From Aralia elata (lineage: Eukaryota > Streptophyta > Magnoliopsida > Apiales > Araliaceae): a DNA stretch of 64,000 nt. How positions within the stretch are numbered: position 1 is the stretch's first letter; each line of letters opens with the position of its first letter. The notes under the pieces are model-generated. The model was not told the DNA's origin and searched no databases. It saw nothing but the letters and a program-made list of their open reading frames with translations. Of this stretch, positions 33,701 to 46,900 are shown piece by piece. The stretch is from positions 372,001 through 436,000 of the forward strand of contig JAVJAP010000118.1 of assembly GCA_034770075.1 (NCBI GenBank), in the 5' to 3' direction. A program made the translations under genes and the position numbers.

Positions 33701-36700
33701 TATTAGATTATCCTCTCCTTATAAGAATTTCGTCCTCTAATTATCTCTAACTTAGTCTTCAATATGAATTTTCTGAATTCCTCCTGTCTCGCATCAAATT
33801 TTTAATACTTAAATTAGGTAAAAATGTTCAATCTAAACCATTCCTTGTACTAGGTTTTAAACCTTTAATCATACTCGACTTCTAGTTTTATTCTTCTCTT
33901 ACTGAGAATTCTTCTAATTTATACCGAGGGGTCACTCAAGACCTTGAACTATTTCATATTCTATGGGTACTATACCACAAGTTTAACAATCACCAGGATT
34001 AAAGAACACAATAGTCAGTACGTTAGGTGATCAACCTATCGTACCACATGTGACGTATAACATAATAGTTTTAAAGACGCGATATGTTACGTCTACCGGA
34101 ATCATATGTTTGTTCCACATTTTCCTTATTAAAAGGGTTGTCTAGCCGAAACAATTGGCATTGACTCATCTTTAAACCATTCAAAACTTTTGAAAATCAA
34201 TTTTATGACTGTATACCGCACCTTGTAAGAGTACGTTGATGACTCGTCATTTATCATACCACACCATGTTAAATAATGTGTTGATGAAAAATTCATTTTT
34301 ATTTTTCATATGAAATCTGTCTAGTCAAAGTAATTAGCATAGACCTTTGACTAACATAGCTAAATCAATTTTATGACTTTATCATGTCTACACAGATAAC
34401 AATGTGTTAATCTTCACACCTCAGGCTACCGTGTGTTGGTGATAAAAATCATTTTTTCTTTTTCAAATTAACAATGTCTAGCTTGAAAAATTAGCATAGA
34501 CATAGGTTCAAATTTTTTTCGGTTCAATCGTTTGAACAATTCTTTTTCAAATGCACAAAAGTGCGAATATACGCATGAATGTCTAGCATAGCTAGAAAAT
34601 TTTGGAATACCCCTAATCCTCTATTATTTTCATTTTTCCTTTAACCACAACACAAGTTTTGCAAATATATAGTAATATGGTAAACTGATTGTTTGTAAAA
34701 CCAAGTACAAACAAATATATCAGTTTCCCTTCGCATCAACATGGGATTGAAAGATCTTAGTGCATATAAATCATTTTTAATACACCATTTTATGAAATTT
34801 CGTAGCCGCATCTCATAAGTCAGTTCGACTGATATATCATAGCCTTCGCCCATACAAGGGTTCCTTTACTCAGTAATTAACATACAAATATCTTTAAAAC
34901 TATAGTTGGACATAACAACTAATAACTAATCAATATACATATGAGAAAAGAATCACATTCTCAGAATATATACAAGGAATAGTTTGACACAATATTTCAA
35001 TCTATTATCTTGATAATCAGCTGAGTGTTTCCTCCACCTAAGAACTAATGAATCAGTTCCCTGTCTCATTCACATTATCCCTAAATGATCTCATTCAGTG
35101 TGTAATCCGCTTTGAAAACACTGACCATGAATCATTTGTATCAATAGTGTAGTTAGATCGGCTCACTTACGCATATTAAACTCTTGCCATTCAAGAGAGT
35201 CGTTCAACTCAGCTAAGAACATAAGTTTTCAATTGAAATCCCTACTCATTTCTTAACTATCTTATGAATTTCTTTAAACAATAGTACTTATATTTCTCTA
35301 TAAGTTTACTCCTCTACTTACTCAGGTTTTATGTAAAATAATATAATTTAAACATAATTCCAAACACATAATTCTAATCAGATAACTTTTAATTTATTTC
35401 AATTTCTGCATATCTTTTACTTATCTACGGACTCTTCACAAGTCCATTTAATCTTAACCCATCAGATTATACTCCAAGGTACTCGTTACCTCGAAACTAT
35501 AACCTATTGCTCTGATACCAACTATGACGCCCCCGAATTCTGGCACTGGCCCCCCGAACAAGGGTCCGACATTATCTCGTACTTCTATCGTAACTTAACC
35601 AATGATCCCATAATCATATTAGTTGAATTAGTCTATTATAGACTATACAATCATAACTTTCCTTAACTTCATCCCTAGATCTTAACTTGATCTCGATCTC
35701 GTTCTTTCTACAAGTATCAACTTGTAGTTTATTCGTTTATATGGATAACACCATATATATATATCGGTCAAATTTTTAATCCTATGATTTAAACATTCTA
35801 TATTTCCATATACCCAAGATTCACAACATTAATAATAGAATGGTTCTTAGGAATAGAAGAATCTTGCGATAAATGTTTGCATCTTTATCCGTGATAAGAT
35901 TCCTTTTCTTTATAGAACATACCGTATTATTCAATACCCTCACTTGAATACATATCGTTATAGAGATATCTTTGGCGTATACTATAAGGAACTTAGTACT
36001 TACTCATACCTTTTTAATCCTTAAGATTTAGATATTCTATCATTTATAAGCTTTATATGGATCCAAGATTCACAGTACCAACAATAGAGATATTTCTCAC
36101 ATCTGAAGGGGGCTTCCCAATAAAGATAAATCGATATTGGTGTGCAATTAGATGACCTAACCTTCATTTCTTAGTCATAAATTTTAGTGTGCCAAATATC
36201 CTCACTTAGATTCATAGTCTTATAAACAATGGACATCTCTTTCATATTAATAATTCCTATCTATTTGAAATTCATAGTATTAATGATAACATTATTCTTA
36301 GAACCGAGGGGCGTATTTCGGTAAAGGTGGTACCTTATCGGCTCTCATTAAGTGTAACCTCAATACTTACAGAACTCTTAATATTATTTAATACCCTCAC
36401 TCAGATGTATAGTTCTTTATCAACATTGTATTAATGTTTTACTAGTTATCTGAAGTTTAGAGTATCGACATAACATGATCAGTCCATATTACCAATACCT
36501 TCATTCAGATTAATAGATCTTTAACAATTCTAAGTTATATCAAAGTAAACACATAACAATATTTGATGGTAATAAATAATATCATTTCATAATATTCGGT
36601 TACAAGGTTTGTTTGTTCGTATTACAACAGTCATTATGACTTCATACAAATAATAAGTACTTAACATGAAAACCTAATCTACGCTTCTTCTTTACGTTCG

Positions 36701-38252
36701 TCATAACTGCAAATAAATATTTAGTCGCAAGAATGAGCACTACGGCTCAACAAGTCTAACTAATAACACATAAACAGTTTATGCTTTCATATAAACTTTA
36801 ACATACCTTGACATATCACATATATCAATTTGATATTACAAATAACTTTTCATTCAACAGTTTATATCACGTTGTCACACAAAGCGTATAAACCACATAT
36901 ATATAACTTATAAAAATAACACATAAGAGTTAGAATACTTGCACATAGTTTAAAGGAATAGAAGACTTACCTCGTATATCTTTTAAAGATAAATATAACG
37001 GTCTAAACGTTCATCGTAAATTCTACACGATTATAAGTTCATGTAGACAAATAAGCGTTTAACGATTAAATCTTTAAATTTTTATTTCGGGTATTATAAC
37101 TGCTTATAAATAAAACTCCTTCTACTATACATCAAATAATTTCAGTATTATAAGTGCATATAAAATGAATATTCGGCTATTATATTTGAAATAATTTCAG
37201 CATTATAACTGCTTATAAAAGTATATTTTCAACTTTATAAGAGAAATAAATCGGACATTATAACTTCTTGTAAATAGGACTTTTGTACTATATACATAAA
37301 ATAATTTGGAAATTACAACTGCTTGTAAAAGTATATTTACATACACAAAAATGAAAATTATAACTACGAGAGTATACCTCTTGTAGTTGCTAGCTTTACT
37401 TCCAATCGCGTAGCGTTTCGGTGCTTCGAAAGTAATTTTTATCACACAATATCTCTCAGAATATAAATATAAAGTATTTTTTGCTCTTGAACATGGTAAG
37501 GAATGAATGAACTTAACTTGCTATTTATAAAAAATTAAGTTTCATTAATTGCACGTTAGAGGCTAGGCATATTACACTTTGTACTCTAGCATATTCTTAG
37601 AATATTCTTCTAAGCTCCTCAATGAAAATATCTTCTAACCTCGACAATGCAACTTGCAATCTAAGCTCCTCAATGAAAATATCTTCCAAGCTCGACAATG
37701 CAGTTTTCAATTGAACCAACTTCTAAGCTCCTCAATGAAAATATCTTCCAAGCTCGATAATGCAGCTTGCAATCTAAGCTCCTTAATGAAAATATCTTTC
37801 AAGCTCGACAATGCAGCTTGCAATTGAAGCTATCTTCTAAGCTCCTCAATGAAAATATCTTCCAAGCTCGACAATGCAGCTTGTCACCGTAAGCACGACA
37901 AATCACTTTGTCATTCTCAAGCACGACACAACAACTTGTCAAAAATAATTTTTTGGGATGCTTCTTGGTGAAATCGTGGAAAGCACGACAAATCCTTTTG
38001 TCAATGTAAGCACGACTAAACAGCTTGACAAAATTTTTTTATTTGACCTAATTCATCGTTTACACTATAAAATCACAAAACATATGGTTCGAAATATCAT
38101 TTCGATCTTTATTAAGCACATATGTTATAAAATTCAAATCTCTTTAGGGTTTAAGATTTTAAACTTCTCAATACCTAGTTTTAGGTCACTAAATTAACCT
38201 CTAACCATATACGATCGTATTTATAGGCCTCATAAATATTCAGGGCACTACA
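30757..38252 (-). mobile_element. Non-coding Ty3/gypsy-like LTR element (LARD-type), left copy
   Basis: Two long direct LTRs (30757-33603 and 35525-38252, ~2.8 and 2.7 kb) flank a ~1.9 kb interior. On the minus strand the 5' LTR ends GGCGTCA, followed by TAGT and the initiator-Met primer-binding site TGGTATCAGAGC. The interior ends with AATTTCGAGGACGAAATTC and a purine-rich GTAGGGGTGAA before the LTR start TGTAGTACACC. That GAGGACGAAATTC tail is what remains of the pol end in chromovirus-like plant gypsy elements. No gag or pol remains, so it must depend on another element's proteins. The only sizeable frame (34641-34853) has no recognisable domain. Confidence 0.85.
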
Positions 38253-38713
38253 GTATATATGATCAAATATATAGTACAAAGCAAGCAAGGTGTCGATCCC
38301 ACGGAGAAAAACTGTAATTTATACTAACAATTACCAATTTCGTATTAACTTAATTTTACTAAACAATTGATTAAAACTATTAATTCATAAAAATAAGCAA
38401 TTAATTAAACTAATACTAATTACCACAAGATTGAAAATAGACTATAAAGACTTAACATTACAATTTCAGTTATTATTTGAATTAGATCAATACACTTGTT
38501 CTTAAGTTATGTTAACTATTCCGGATTGTTAATCGAGAACTCATCAATATTTATGACCATCTTTCGATGTATCATAAACGAATCAACTTAAATCCATAAA
38601 TGATAGAATTAAAGTGAACACCCTAGTTAACTAATTCACTATATCTCTATGTGAATTACAATTAAAAATAATTTAAAGCACAGGTTCCCTATCAGATTGC
38701 ATGCGGCGTATAG
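31461..38713. repeat. Left arm of a giant inverted repeat (pairs with 40999-48227)
   Basis: The arm pairs inverted with 40999-48227 (coordinate sums stay near 79,690-79,712 along the length). It includes the whole LTR-interior-LTR body and, across the junction at 38252/38253, another ~460 bp of an unrelated Athila-like LTR. Differences are scattered point changes and a few small indels. Confidence 0.92.
32300..33240. repeat. LTR-internal tandem repeats
   Basis: Two repeat types sit in the LTR: a ~60-bp AT-rich unit (ATAACTGCTTATAAAATGAA) at about 32300-32680, and units built on CTCCTCAATGAAAATATCTT plus CCAAGCTCGACAATGCAGCT at about 32950-33235. The same arrays occur at about 37080-37360 and 37610-37885, and inverted at 41840-42620 and 46450-47370. 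The open frames over the second array are repeat artefacts. Confidence 0.85.
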
Positions 38714-39599
38714 GTATATCTCTATCCTAGACATAAATTATGAATTCCATCGCATGCAGAAAACACAATCACATGTTATTATGATCATATCTAAATCTAT
38801 AAGCTATCTCTCGAGTTCATATAGATTACCGCGGTAATTATTGACCAGGTAATTAAGCAATTATGCACACATCATAATAGATAATTCGATAATAATTAAT
38901 AATAGTTAACAAGGAAGAATATCAATAAAAGCTACACAACAAAATCCATTATAATCTTAAAATAGAATTTAGTTAATAATTGAATTAAAATCCATAATCC
39001 TCAATTGATTAAACATTCAAGATATAAATTAGAAGATAAGAAAGAGAATAAAAACTGTAGATGTAATCCTTGAGTCTCTTCTTCCACTCCTGAATTGAAT
39101 CATTCGAGCTTTCACAACTTGCTTCAAGCCTCCAAGTCTATATCTCAAGCTAGGGTTTTATTTCTAAGAGTGATCTCTCTAATCTACTGAATAAAAACAT
39201 CTATTTATAGTCTTATGTCACAAATCCTAGTCAAAATATAAGTTAAGAAACAGAGTACAACTCAATTGCATCACTTAAACAAAAAGTCAACTTTTAGTCA
39301 ACCCGATCGGGCACGGCTATGGTTGTTTGGTCTTGATATTAGGCGTTGCCGCGCTGATATGGCAGAGAGAAGTTTTTGAAATTTTAGAGTGGCGCGGCCG
39401 CCCTACTTTCTTTTGTTATTTGGGCGCGGTCGCGCTGGTCCCAATTCTACAGATTTTGATTCATTTCCTTGCTAATCTCATTCGTTGCACGCACTTCAGT
39501 TCCAACACAAAATGTATGAAATGCGACACAAAACCATGAAAATAAGCAACAATCCAAGTTTAATGAGATCCTATTCGTAAGTATAAACCTCATTCATCA
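38253..39599 (-). repeat. Athila-like LTR, minus orientation
   Basis: The minus strand starts TGATGAATGAGGTTTATAC and ends near CCGTGGGATCGACACCTTGC, the group's typical LTR ending. Length about 1.35 kb. A GC-rich block (GGCGCGGCCGCCC-like and GCGCGGTCGCGCTGG) lies at about 39345-39445. No target duplication was found. Bases 38253-38713 are repeated inverted at 40999-41459. Confidence 0.6.
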
Positions 39600-40998
39600 T
39601 GTATACCTGTATACGAACCTTCCGGTTAGTAATTTTTTCTCTGTTACAAAGGGGTGACTTATTTCCACCACCAAGCTTAGAACTAATTTTATTGTGTGTT
39701 ATAAATCAACTCAAAGCGATTAGCAAATGTTCAAGAGAACCTACTCTGATACCATTGTTGTTTCCCGGAAGCACAAAGAGATCTAGAAGGGGGGTTGAAT
39801 AGATCCTTTAAAAAAGTTTTGCTTGATAAGGATGTATTACCAGATTATTAATTAAATAAATTAATTAAGCACAACGGAATATTAGTTTGAAAACCTCTTC
39901 AAAGATTTAATGAAATCTTAGCTCTGAATTTAGTTCTTGTCAATTTAAGTCACAAATATAGATATAGTGGATAATGACAAAAATGTAAATGATGAAAGAT
40001 AAATAACACGAGAGGTTTTAAGTGGTTCAGAGTATAAAAGAGTCTTAGTCCACTCTTCTACTCTACGAGTAGGAAACTCACTAAGGATACTTAAAGGTCA
40101 CAAAGACCAGATCACTAAGATCTATTACAATACTGAATCACTAAGATTCCTTCGAGTCACAAAATCTCAGTAGCTGTCACTAAGACAAGAGGGTTACTTA
40201 GACCAGTTCACTTAGAACTCTTCAAGTCACTTAGACTTGGTACTATGGTCACTTAGACCAGTGAATCACAGTTGTAAGATGTTTGTTTGAGGTGCTACTA
40301 AGTTGCGTTTAAGCTTAGCTTTTGAAGACTTAGTAGCAGAACAAGTTGTTCTCTTTTCGTAGAGTAGAGCTCTTAGAACTTTTATAGAGGTTCAGCTTGA
40401 TGATTAATGATTTGTTCTTGGATTTGAATACTCATACTCTTTTGTGGACATCCTCAAAATATTCCCGTTGGAAAGCTTCTGTTGTGCATTTAATGCTCTG
40501 ATCCTAGAAGATCTTTGATGTTGACTTTCAAAGTGGATGTGGCAGCTTGCTTTAGGCTTTGATAGGTCACTTCTGACTTCTGAAATACCTACCACGTGAG
40601 TGATGTCACATCAGTAAACTAGCTGTTAGACACATCTTGATCTGATCTTCAATTTGAACTTAAGATGATCAGCAAACACCTAGAGTTCTTCACTTTGCAA
40701 GGTTCCTCATTGTCAGACTTGACATGCTCTACGACTTTAACTGATTGTAGTGTTCCATGGAGACAGTAGAGTATTGGGCTTGGTCCATTCAACGTTCTAT
40801 ACTGTACATTCTGTTCTACGATAACTCTACGAGTTGAGAGACACTTTACGATATGCTCTCTACGATCTGCTTGCTCTATGAGTGAAAAGACACTTTATGA
40901 TCTGCTTTACGATCCTAGAGCAGACTCTGTGATCCTTGTGTCACTTTATGACCTTAGAGTGAAATCTACGAAATTGCTACAGGCTCTGCGATCTTTAA
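39600..40998 (-). mobile_element. Copia-like LTR with primer-binding site, fragment
   Basis: A minus-strand primer-binding site (TGGTATCAGAG) lies at about 39744-39754, next to an LTR end (CCGGGAAACAACA, plus-strand TGTTGTTTCCCGG from 39756). The LTR body contains many TCACTTAGA words (about 40050-40260) and CTACGAT-type words (about 40760-40990), the latter shared with 50800-52170. It is cut at 40998 where the right inverted arm begins. The bases 39600-39755 would be leader sequence. No coding. Confidence 0.6.
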
Positions 40999-43900
40999 CT
41001 ATACGCCGCATGCAATCTGATAGGGAACCTGTGCTTTAAATTATTTTTAATTGTAATTCACATAGAGATATTGTGAATTAGTTAACTAGGGTGTTCACTT
41101 TAATTCTATCATTTATGGATTTAAGTTGATTCGTTTATGATACATCGAAAGATGGTCATAAATATTGATGAGTTCTCGATTAACAATCCGGAATAGTTAA
41201 CATAACTTAAGAACAAGTGTATTGATCTAAGTCAAATAATAACTAAAATTGTAATGTTAAGTCTTTATAGTCTGTTTTCAATCTTATGGTAATTAGTATT
41301 AGTTTAATTAATTGCTTATTTTTATAAATTAATAGTTTTAATCAATTATTTAATAAAATTAAGTTAATACGAAATTGGTAATTGTTAGTATAAATTACAG
41401 TTTTTCTCCGTGGGATCGACACCTTGCTTGCTTTGTACTATATATTTGATCATATATACTGTAGTGCCCTGAATATTTATGAGGCCTATAAATACGATCG
41501 TATATGGTTAGAGGTTAATTTAGTGACCTAAAACTAGGTATCGAGAAGTTTAAAATCTTAAACCCTAAAGAGATTTGAATTTTATAACATATGTGCTTAA
41601 TAAAGATCGAAATGATATTTCGAACCATATGTTTTGTGATTTTATAGTGTAAACGATGAATTAGGTCAAATAAAAAAATTTTGTCAAGCTGTTTAGTCGT
41701 GCTTACATTGACAAAAGGATTTGTCGTGCTTTCCACGATTTCACCAAGAAGCATCCCAAAAAATTATTTTTGACAAGTTGTTGTGTCGTGCTTGAGAATG
41801 ACAAAGTGATTTATCGTGCTTACGGTGACAAGTTGCATTGTCGAGCTTGAAAGATATTTTCATTGAGGAGCTTAGAAGATAGCTTCAATTGCAAGCTGCA
41901 TTGTCGAGCTTGAAAGATATTTTCATTAAGGAGCTTAGATTGCAAGCTGCATTATCGAGCTTGGAAGATATTTTCATTGAGGAGCTTAGAAGTTAGGTTC
42001 AATTGAAAACTGCATTGTCGAGCTTGGAAGATATTTTCATTGAGGAGTTTAGATTGCAAGTTGCATTGTCGAGGTTAGAAGATCTTTTCATTGAGGAGCT
42101 TAGATTGCAAGTGTAATAAGCCTAGCCTCTAACGTGCAATTAATGAAACTTAGTTTTCTTATAAATAGCAAGTTAAGTTCATTCATTCCTTACCATGTTC
42201 AAGAGCAAAAAATACTTTATATTTATATTCTGAGAGATATTGTGTGATAAAAATTACTTTCGAAGCACCGAAGCGCTACGCGATTGGAAGTAAAGCTAGC
42301 AACTACAAGAGGTATACTCTCGTAGTTATAATTTTCATTTTTATGTATGTAAATATACTTTTACAAGCAGTTGTAATTTCCAAATTATTTTATGTATATA
42401 GTATAAAAGTCCTATTTACAAGAAGTTATAACGTCCGATTTATTTCTCTTATAAAGTTAAAAATATACTTTTATAAGCAGTTATAATGCTGAAATTATTT
42501 CAAATATAATAGCCGAATATTCATTTTATATGAAGTTATAATACTGAAATTATTTGATGTATAGTAGAAGGAGTTTTATTTATAAGCAGTTATAATACCC
42601 GAAATAAAATTTTAAAGATTTAATCGTTAAACGCTTATTTGTCTATATGAACTTATAATCGTGTAGAATTTACGATGAACGTTTAGACCGTTATATTTAT
42701 CTTTAAAAGATATACGAGATAAGTCTTCTATTCCTTTAAACCATGTGCAAGTATTCTAACTCTTATGTGTTATTTTTATAAGTTATATATATGTGGTTTA
42801 TACGCTTTGTGTGACAACGTGATATAAACCGTTGAATGAAAAGTTATTTGTAATATCAAATTGATATATGTGATATGTCAAGGTATGTTAAAGTTTATAT
42901 GAAAGCATAAACTGTTTATGTGTTATTAGTTAGACTTGTTGAGCCGTAGTGCTCATTCTTGCGAATAAATATTTATTTGTAGGTATGACGAACGTAAAGA
43001 AGAAGCGTAGATTAGGTTTTCATGTTAAGTACTTATTATTTGTATGAAGTCATAATGATTGTTGTAATACGAACAAGCAAACCTTATAACCGAATATTAT
43101 GAAATGATATTATTTATTACCATCAAATATTGTTATGTGTTTACTTTGTTATAACTTAGAATTGTTAAAGATCTATTAATCTGAATGAAGGTATTGGTAA
43201 TATGGACTGATCATGTTATGTCGATACTCTAAACTTCAGATAACTAGTAAAACATTAATACAATGTTGATAAAGAACTATACATCTGAGTGAGGGTATTA
43301 AATGATATTGGGAGTTTTGTAACTACCGAGGTTACACTTAATGAGCGCTAGTAAGGTGCCACCTTTACCGGAATGCACCCCTCAGTTCTAAGAATAATCT
43401 TATCATTAATACTATGAATTTCAGATGGATAGGAATTATTAATATGAAAGAGATGTCCATTATTTATAATAATATGAATCTAAGTGAGGATATTTGGCAC
43501 ACTGAAAGTTCTGACTAAGAAATGAAGGTTAGGTCATCTAATTGCACACCAATATCGATTTATCTTTATTGGAAAGCCCCCTTCAGATGTGAGAAATATC
43601 TCTAGTGTTGGTACTGTGAATCTTGGATCCATATAAAGCTTATAAATGATAGAATATCTAAATCTTAAGGATTAAAAAGGTACGAGTAAGTACTAAGTTC
43701 CTTATAGTATACGCCAAAGATATCTCTATAACGATATGTATTCAAGTGAGGGTATTGAATAATACGGTATGTTCTATAAAGAAAAGGAATCTAGTCACGG
43801 ATAAAGATGCAAACATTTATCGTAAGATTCTTCTATTCCTAAGAACCATTCTATTATTAATGTTGTGAATCTTGGGTATATGGAAATATAGAATGTTTAA

Positions 43901-46900
43901 ATCATAGGATTAAAAATTTGACCGATATATATATGGTGTTATCCATATATACGAATAAACTACAAGTTGATACTTGTAGAAAGAACGAGATCGAGATCAA
44001 GTTAAGATCTAGGGATGAAGTTAAGGAAAGTTATGATTGTATAGTCTGTAATAGACTAATTCAACTAATATGATTATGGGATCATTGGTTAAGTTACGAT
44101 AGAAGTACGAGATAATGTCGGAGCCTTGTTCGGGGGGCCAGTGCCAGAATTCGGGGGCGTCATAGTTGGTATCAGAGCAATAGGTTATAGTTTCGAGGTA
44201 ACGAGTACCTTGGAGTATAATCTGATGGGTTAAGATTAAATAGACTTGTGAAGAGTCCGTAGATAAGTAAAAGATATGTAGAAATTGAAATAAATTAAAA
44301 GTTATCTGATTAGAATTATGTGTTTGGAATTATGTTTAAATTATATTATTTTACATAAAACTTGAGTAAGTAGAGGAGTAAACTTATAGAGAAATATAAG
44401 TACTATGGTTTAAAGAAATTCATAAGATAGTTAAGAAATGAGTAGGGATTTCAATTGAAAACTTATGTTCTTAGCTGAGTTGAACGACTCTCTTGAATGG
44501 CAGGAGTTTAATATGCGTAAGTGAGCCGATCTAACTACACTATTGGTACAAATGATTCATGGTCAGTGTTTTCAAAGCGGGTTACACACTGAATGAGATC
44601 ATTTAGGGATAGTGTGAATGAGACAGGGAACTAATTCATTAGTTCTTAGGTGGAGGAAACACTCAGCTGATTATCAAGATAATAGATTGAAATCTTGTGT
44701 CAAACTATTCCTTGTATATATTCTGAGAATGTGATTCTTTTCTCATATGTATATTGATTAGTTATTAGTTGTTATGTCCAACTATAGTTTTAAAGATATT
44801 TGTATGTTAATTACTGAGTAAAGGAACCCTTGTATGGGCGAAGGCTATGATATGTCAGTCGACCTGACTTATGAGATGCGGCTACGAAATTTCATAAAGT
44901 GGTGTATTAAAAATGATTTATATGCACTAAGATCTTTCAATCCCGTGTTGATGCGAAGGGAAACTGATATATTTGTTTGTACTTGGTTTTACAAACAATC
45001 AGTTTACCATATTACTATATATTTGCAAAACTTGTGTTGTGGTTAAAGGAAAAATGAAAATAATAGAGGATTAGGGGAATTCCAAAATCTTCTAGCTATG
45101 TTAGACATTCATGCGTATATTCGCACTTTTGTGCATTTGAAAAAGAATTGTTCAAACGATTGAACCGAAAAAAATTTGAACCTATGTCTATGCTAATTTT
45201 TCAAGCTAGACATTGTTAATTTGAAAAAGAAAAAATGATTTTTATCACCAACACACGGTAGCCTGAGGTGTGAAGATTAACACATTGTTATCTGTGTAGA
45301 CATGATAAAGTCATAAAATTGATTTAGCTATGTTAGTCAAAGGTCTATGCTAATTACTTTGGCTAGACAGATTTCATATGAAAAATAAAAATGAATTTTT
45401 CATCAACACATTATTTAACATGGTGTGGTATGATAAATGACGAGTCATCAACGTACTCTTACAAGGTGCGGTATACAGTCATAAAATTGATTTTCAAAAG
45501 TTTTGAATGGTTTAAAGATGAGTCAATGCTAATTGTTTCGGCTAGACAACCCTTTTAATAAGGAAAATGTGGAACGAACATATGATTCCGGTAGACGTAA
45601 CATATCGCGTCTTTAAAACTATTATGCTATACGTCACATGTGGTACGATAGGTTGATCACCTAACGTACTGACTATTGTGTTCTTTAATCTTGGTGATTG
45701 TTAAACTTGTGGGTCATATAGTACCCATAGAATATGAACTAGTTCAAGGTCTTGAGTGACCCCTCGGTATAAATTAGAAGAATTCTCAGTAAGAGAAGAA
45801 TAAAACTAGAAGTCGAGTATGATTAAAGGTTTAAAACCTAGTATAAGGAATGGTTTAGATTGAACATTTTTACCTAATTTAAGTATTAAAAATTTGATGC
45901 AAGACAGGAGGAATTCAGAAAATTCATATTGAAGACTAAGTTAGAGATAATTTCGAGGACGAAATTCTTATAAGGAGAGGATAATCTAATATCCAGAATA
46001 TTTATAAAACTTATAAATATGATATTGAATGACTAAAGTGAGCTGAAAAGTTAATTTTGAGGACGAAATTCTTATAAGTAGGGGTGAATGTAGTACACCG
46101 AATATTTATGAGACTTATAAATACGATCGTGTATGGTTAGAGGTTAATTTAGTGACCTAAAACTAGGTATTGAGAAGTTTAAAACCTTAAGCCCTAAAGA
46201 GATTCAAATTTTATAACATATGTGCTTAATAAAGATCGAAATGATATTTCGAACCAAGTGTTTTGTGATTTTATAGTGTAAACGATAAATTAGGTCAAAT
46301 AAAATTTTTTTGTCAAGCTGCTTAGTCGTGCTTACATTGACAAAATGATTTGTCGTGCTTTCCACGATTTCACCAAGAAGCATCCCAACAAATTATTTTT
46401 AACAAGTTGTTGTGTCGTGCTTGAGAATGATAAAGTGATTTGTCGTGCTTACGGTGACAAGCTGCATTGTCAAGCTTGGAAGATATTTTCATTGAGGAGC
46501 TTAAAAGATAGGTTCAATTGCAAGCTGCATTGTCGAGTTTGGAAGATATTTTTATTGAGGAGCTTAGATTACAAGTTGCATTATCGAGCTTGGAAGATAT
46601 TTTTATTGAGGAGCTTAGAAGATAGGTTCAATTGCAAGCTGTATTGTCGAGCTTGGAAGATATTTTCATTGAGGAGATTAGATTGCAAGCTGCATTATCG
46701 AGCTTGGAAGATATTTTCATTGAGGAGCTTAGAAGAATATTTTAACATTATGTTAGGGTACAAAGTGTAATAAGCCGAGCCCCTAACATGCAATTAGTGA
46801 AACTTGGTTTTCCTATAAATAGCAAGCTAAGTTCATTCATTCCTAACCATGCTCAAAGCAGTTCAAAAGTAAAAAACACTCAATATTTATATTCTAAGAG

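Noticed and set aside
37958..38197. 79-codon frame and its identical inverted partner at 41515-41754
   Set aside because: Identity comes from the inverted duplication; the frame is antisense to the LTR start and has no domain.
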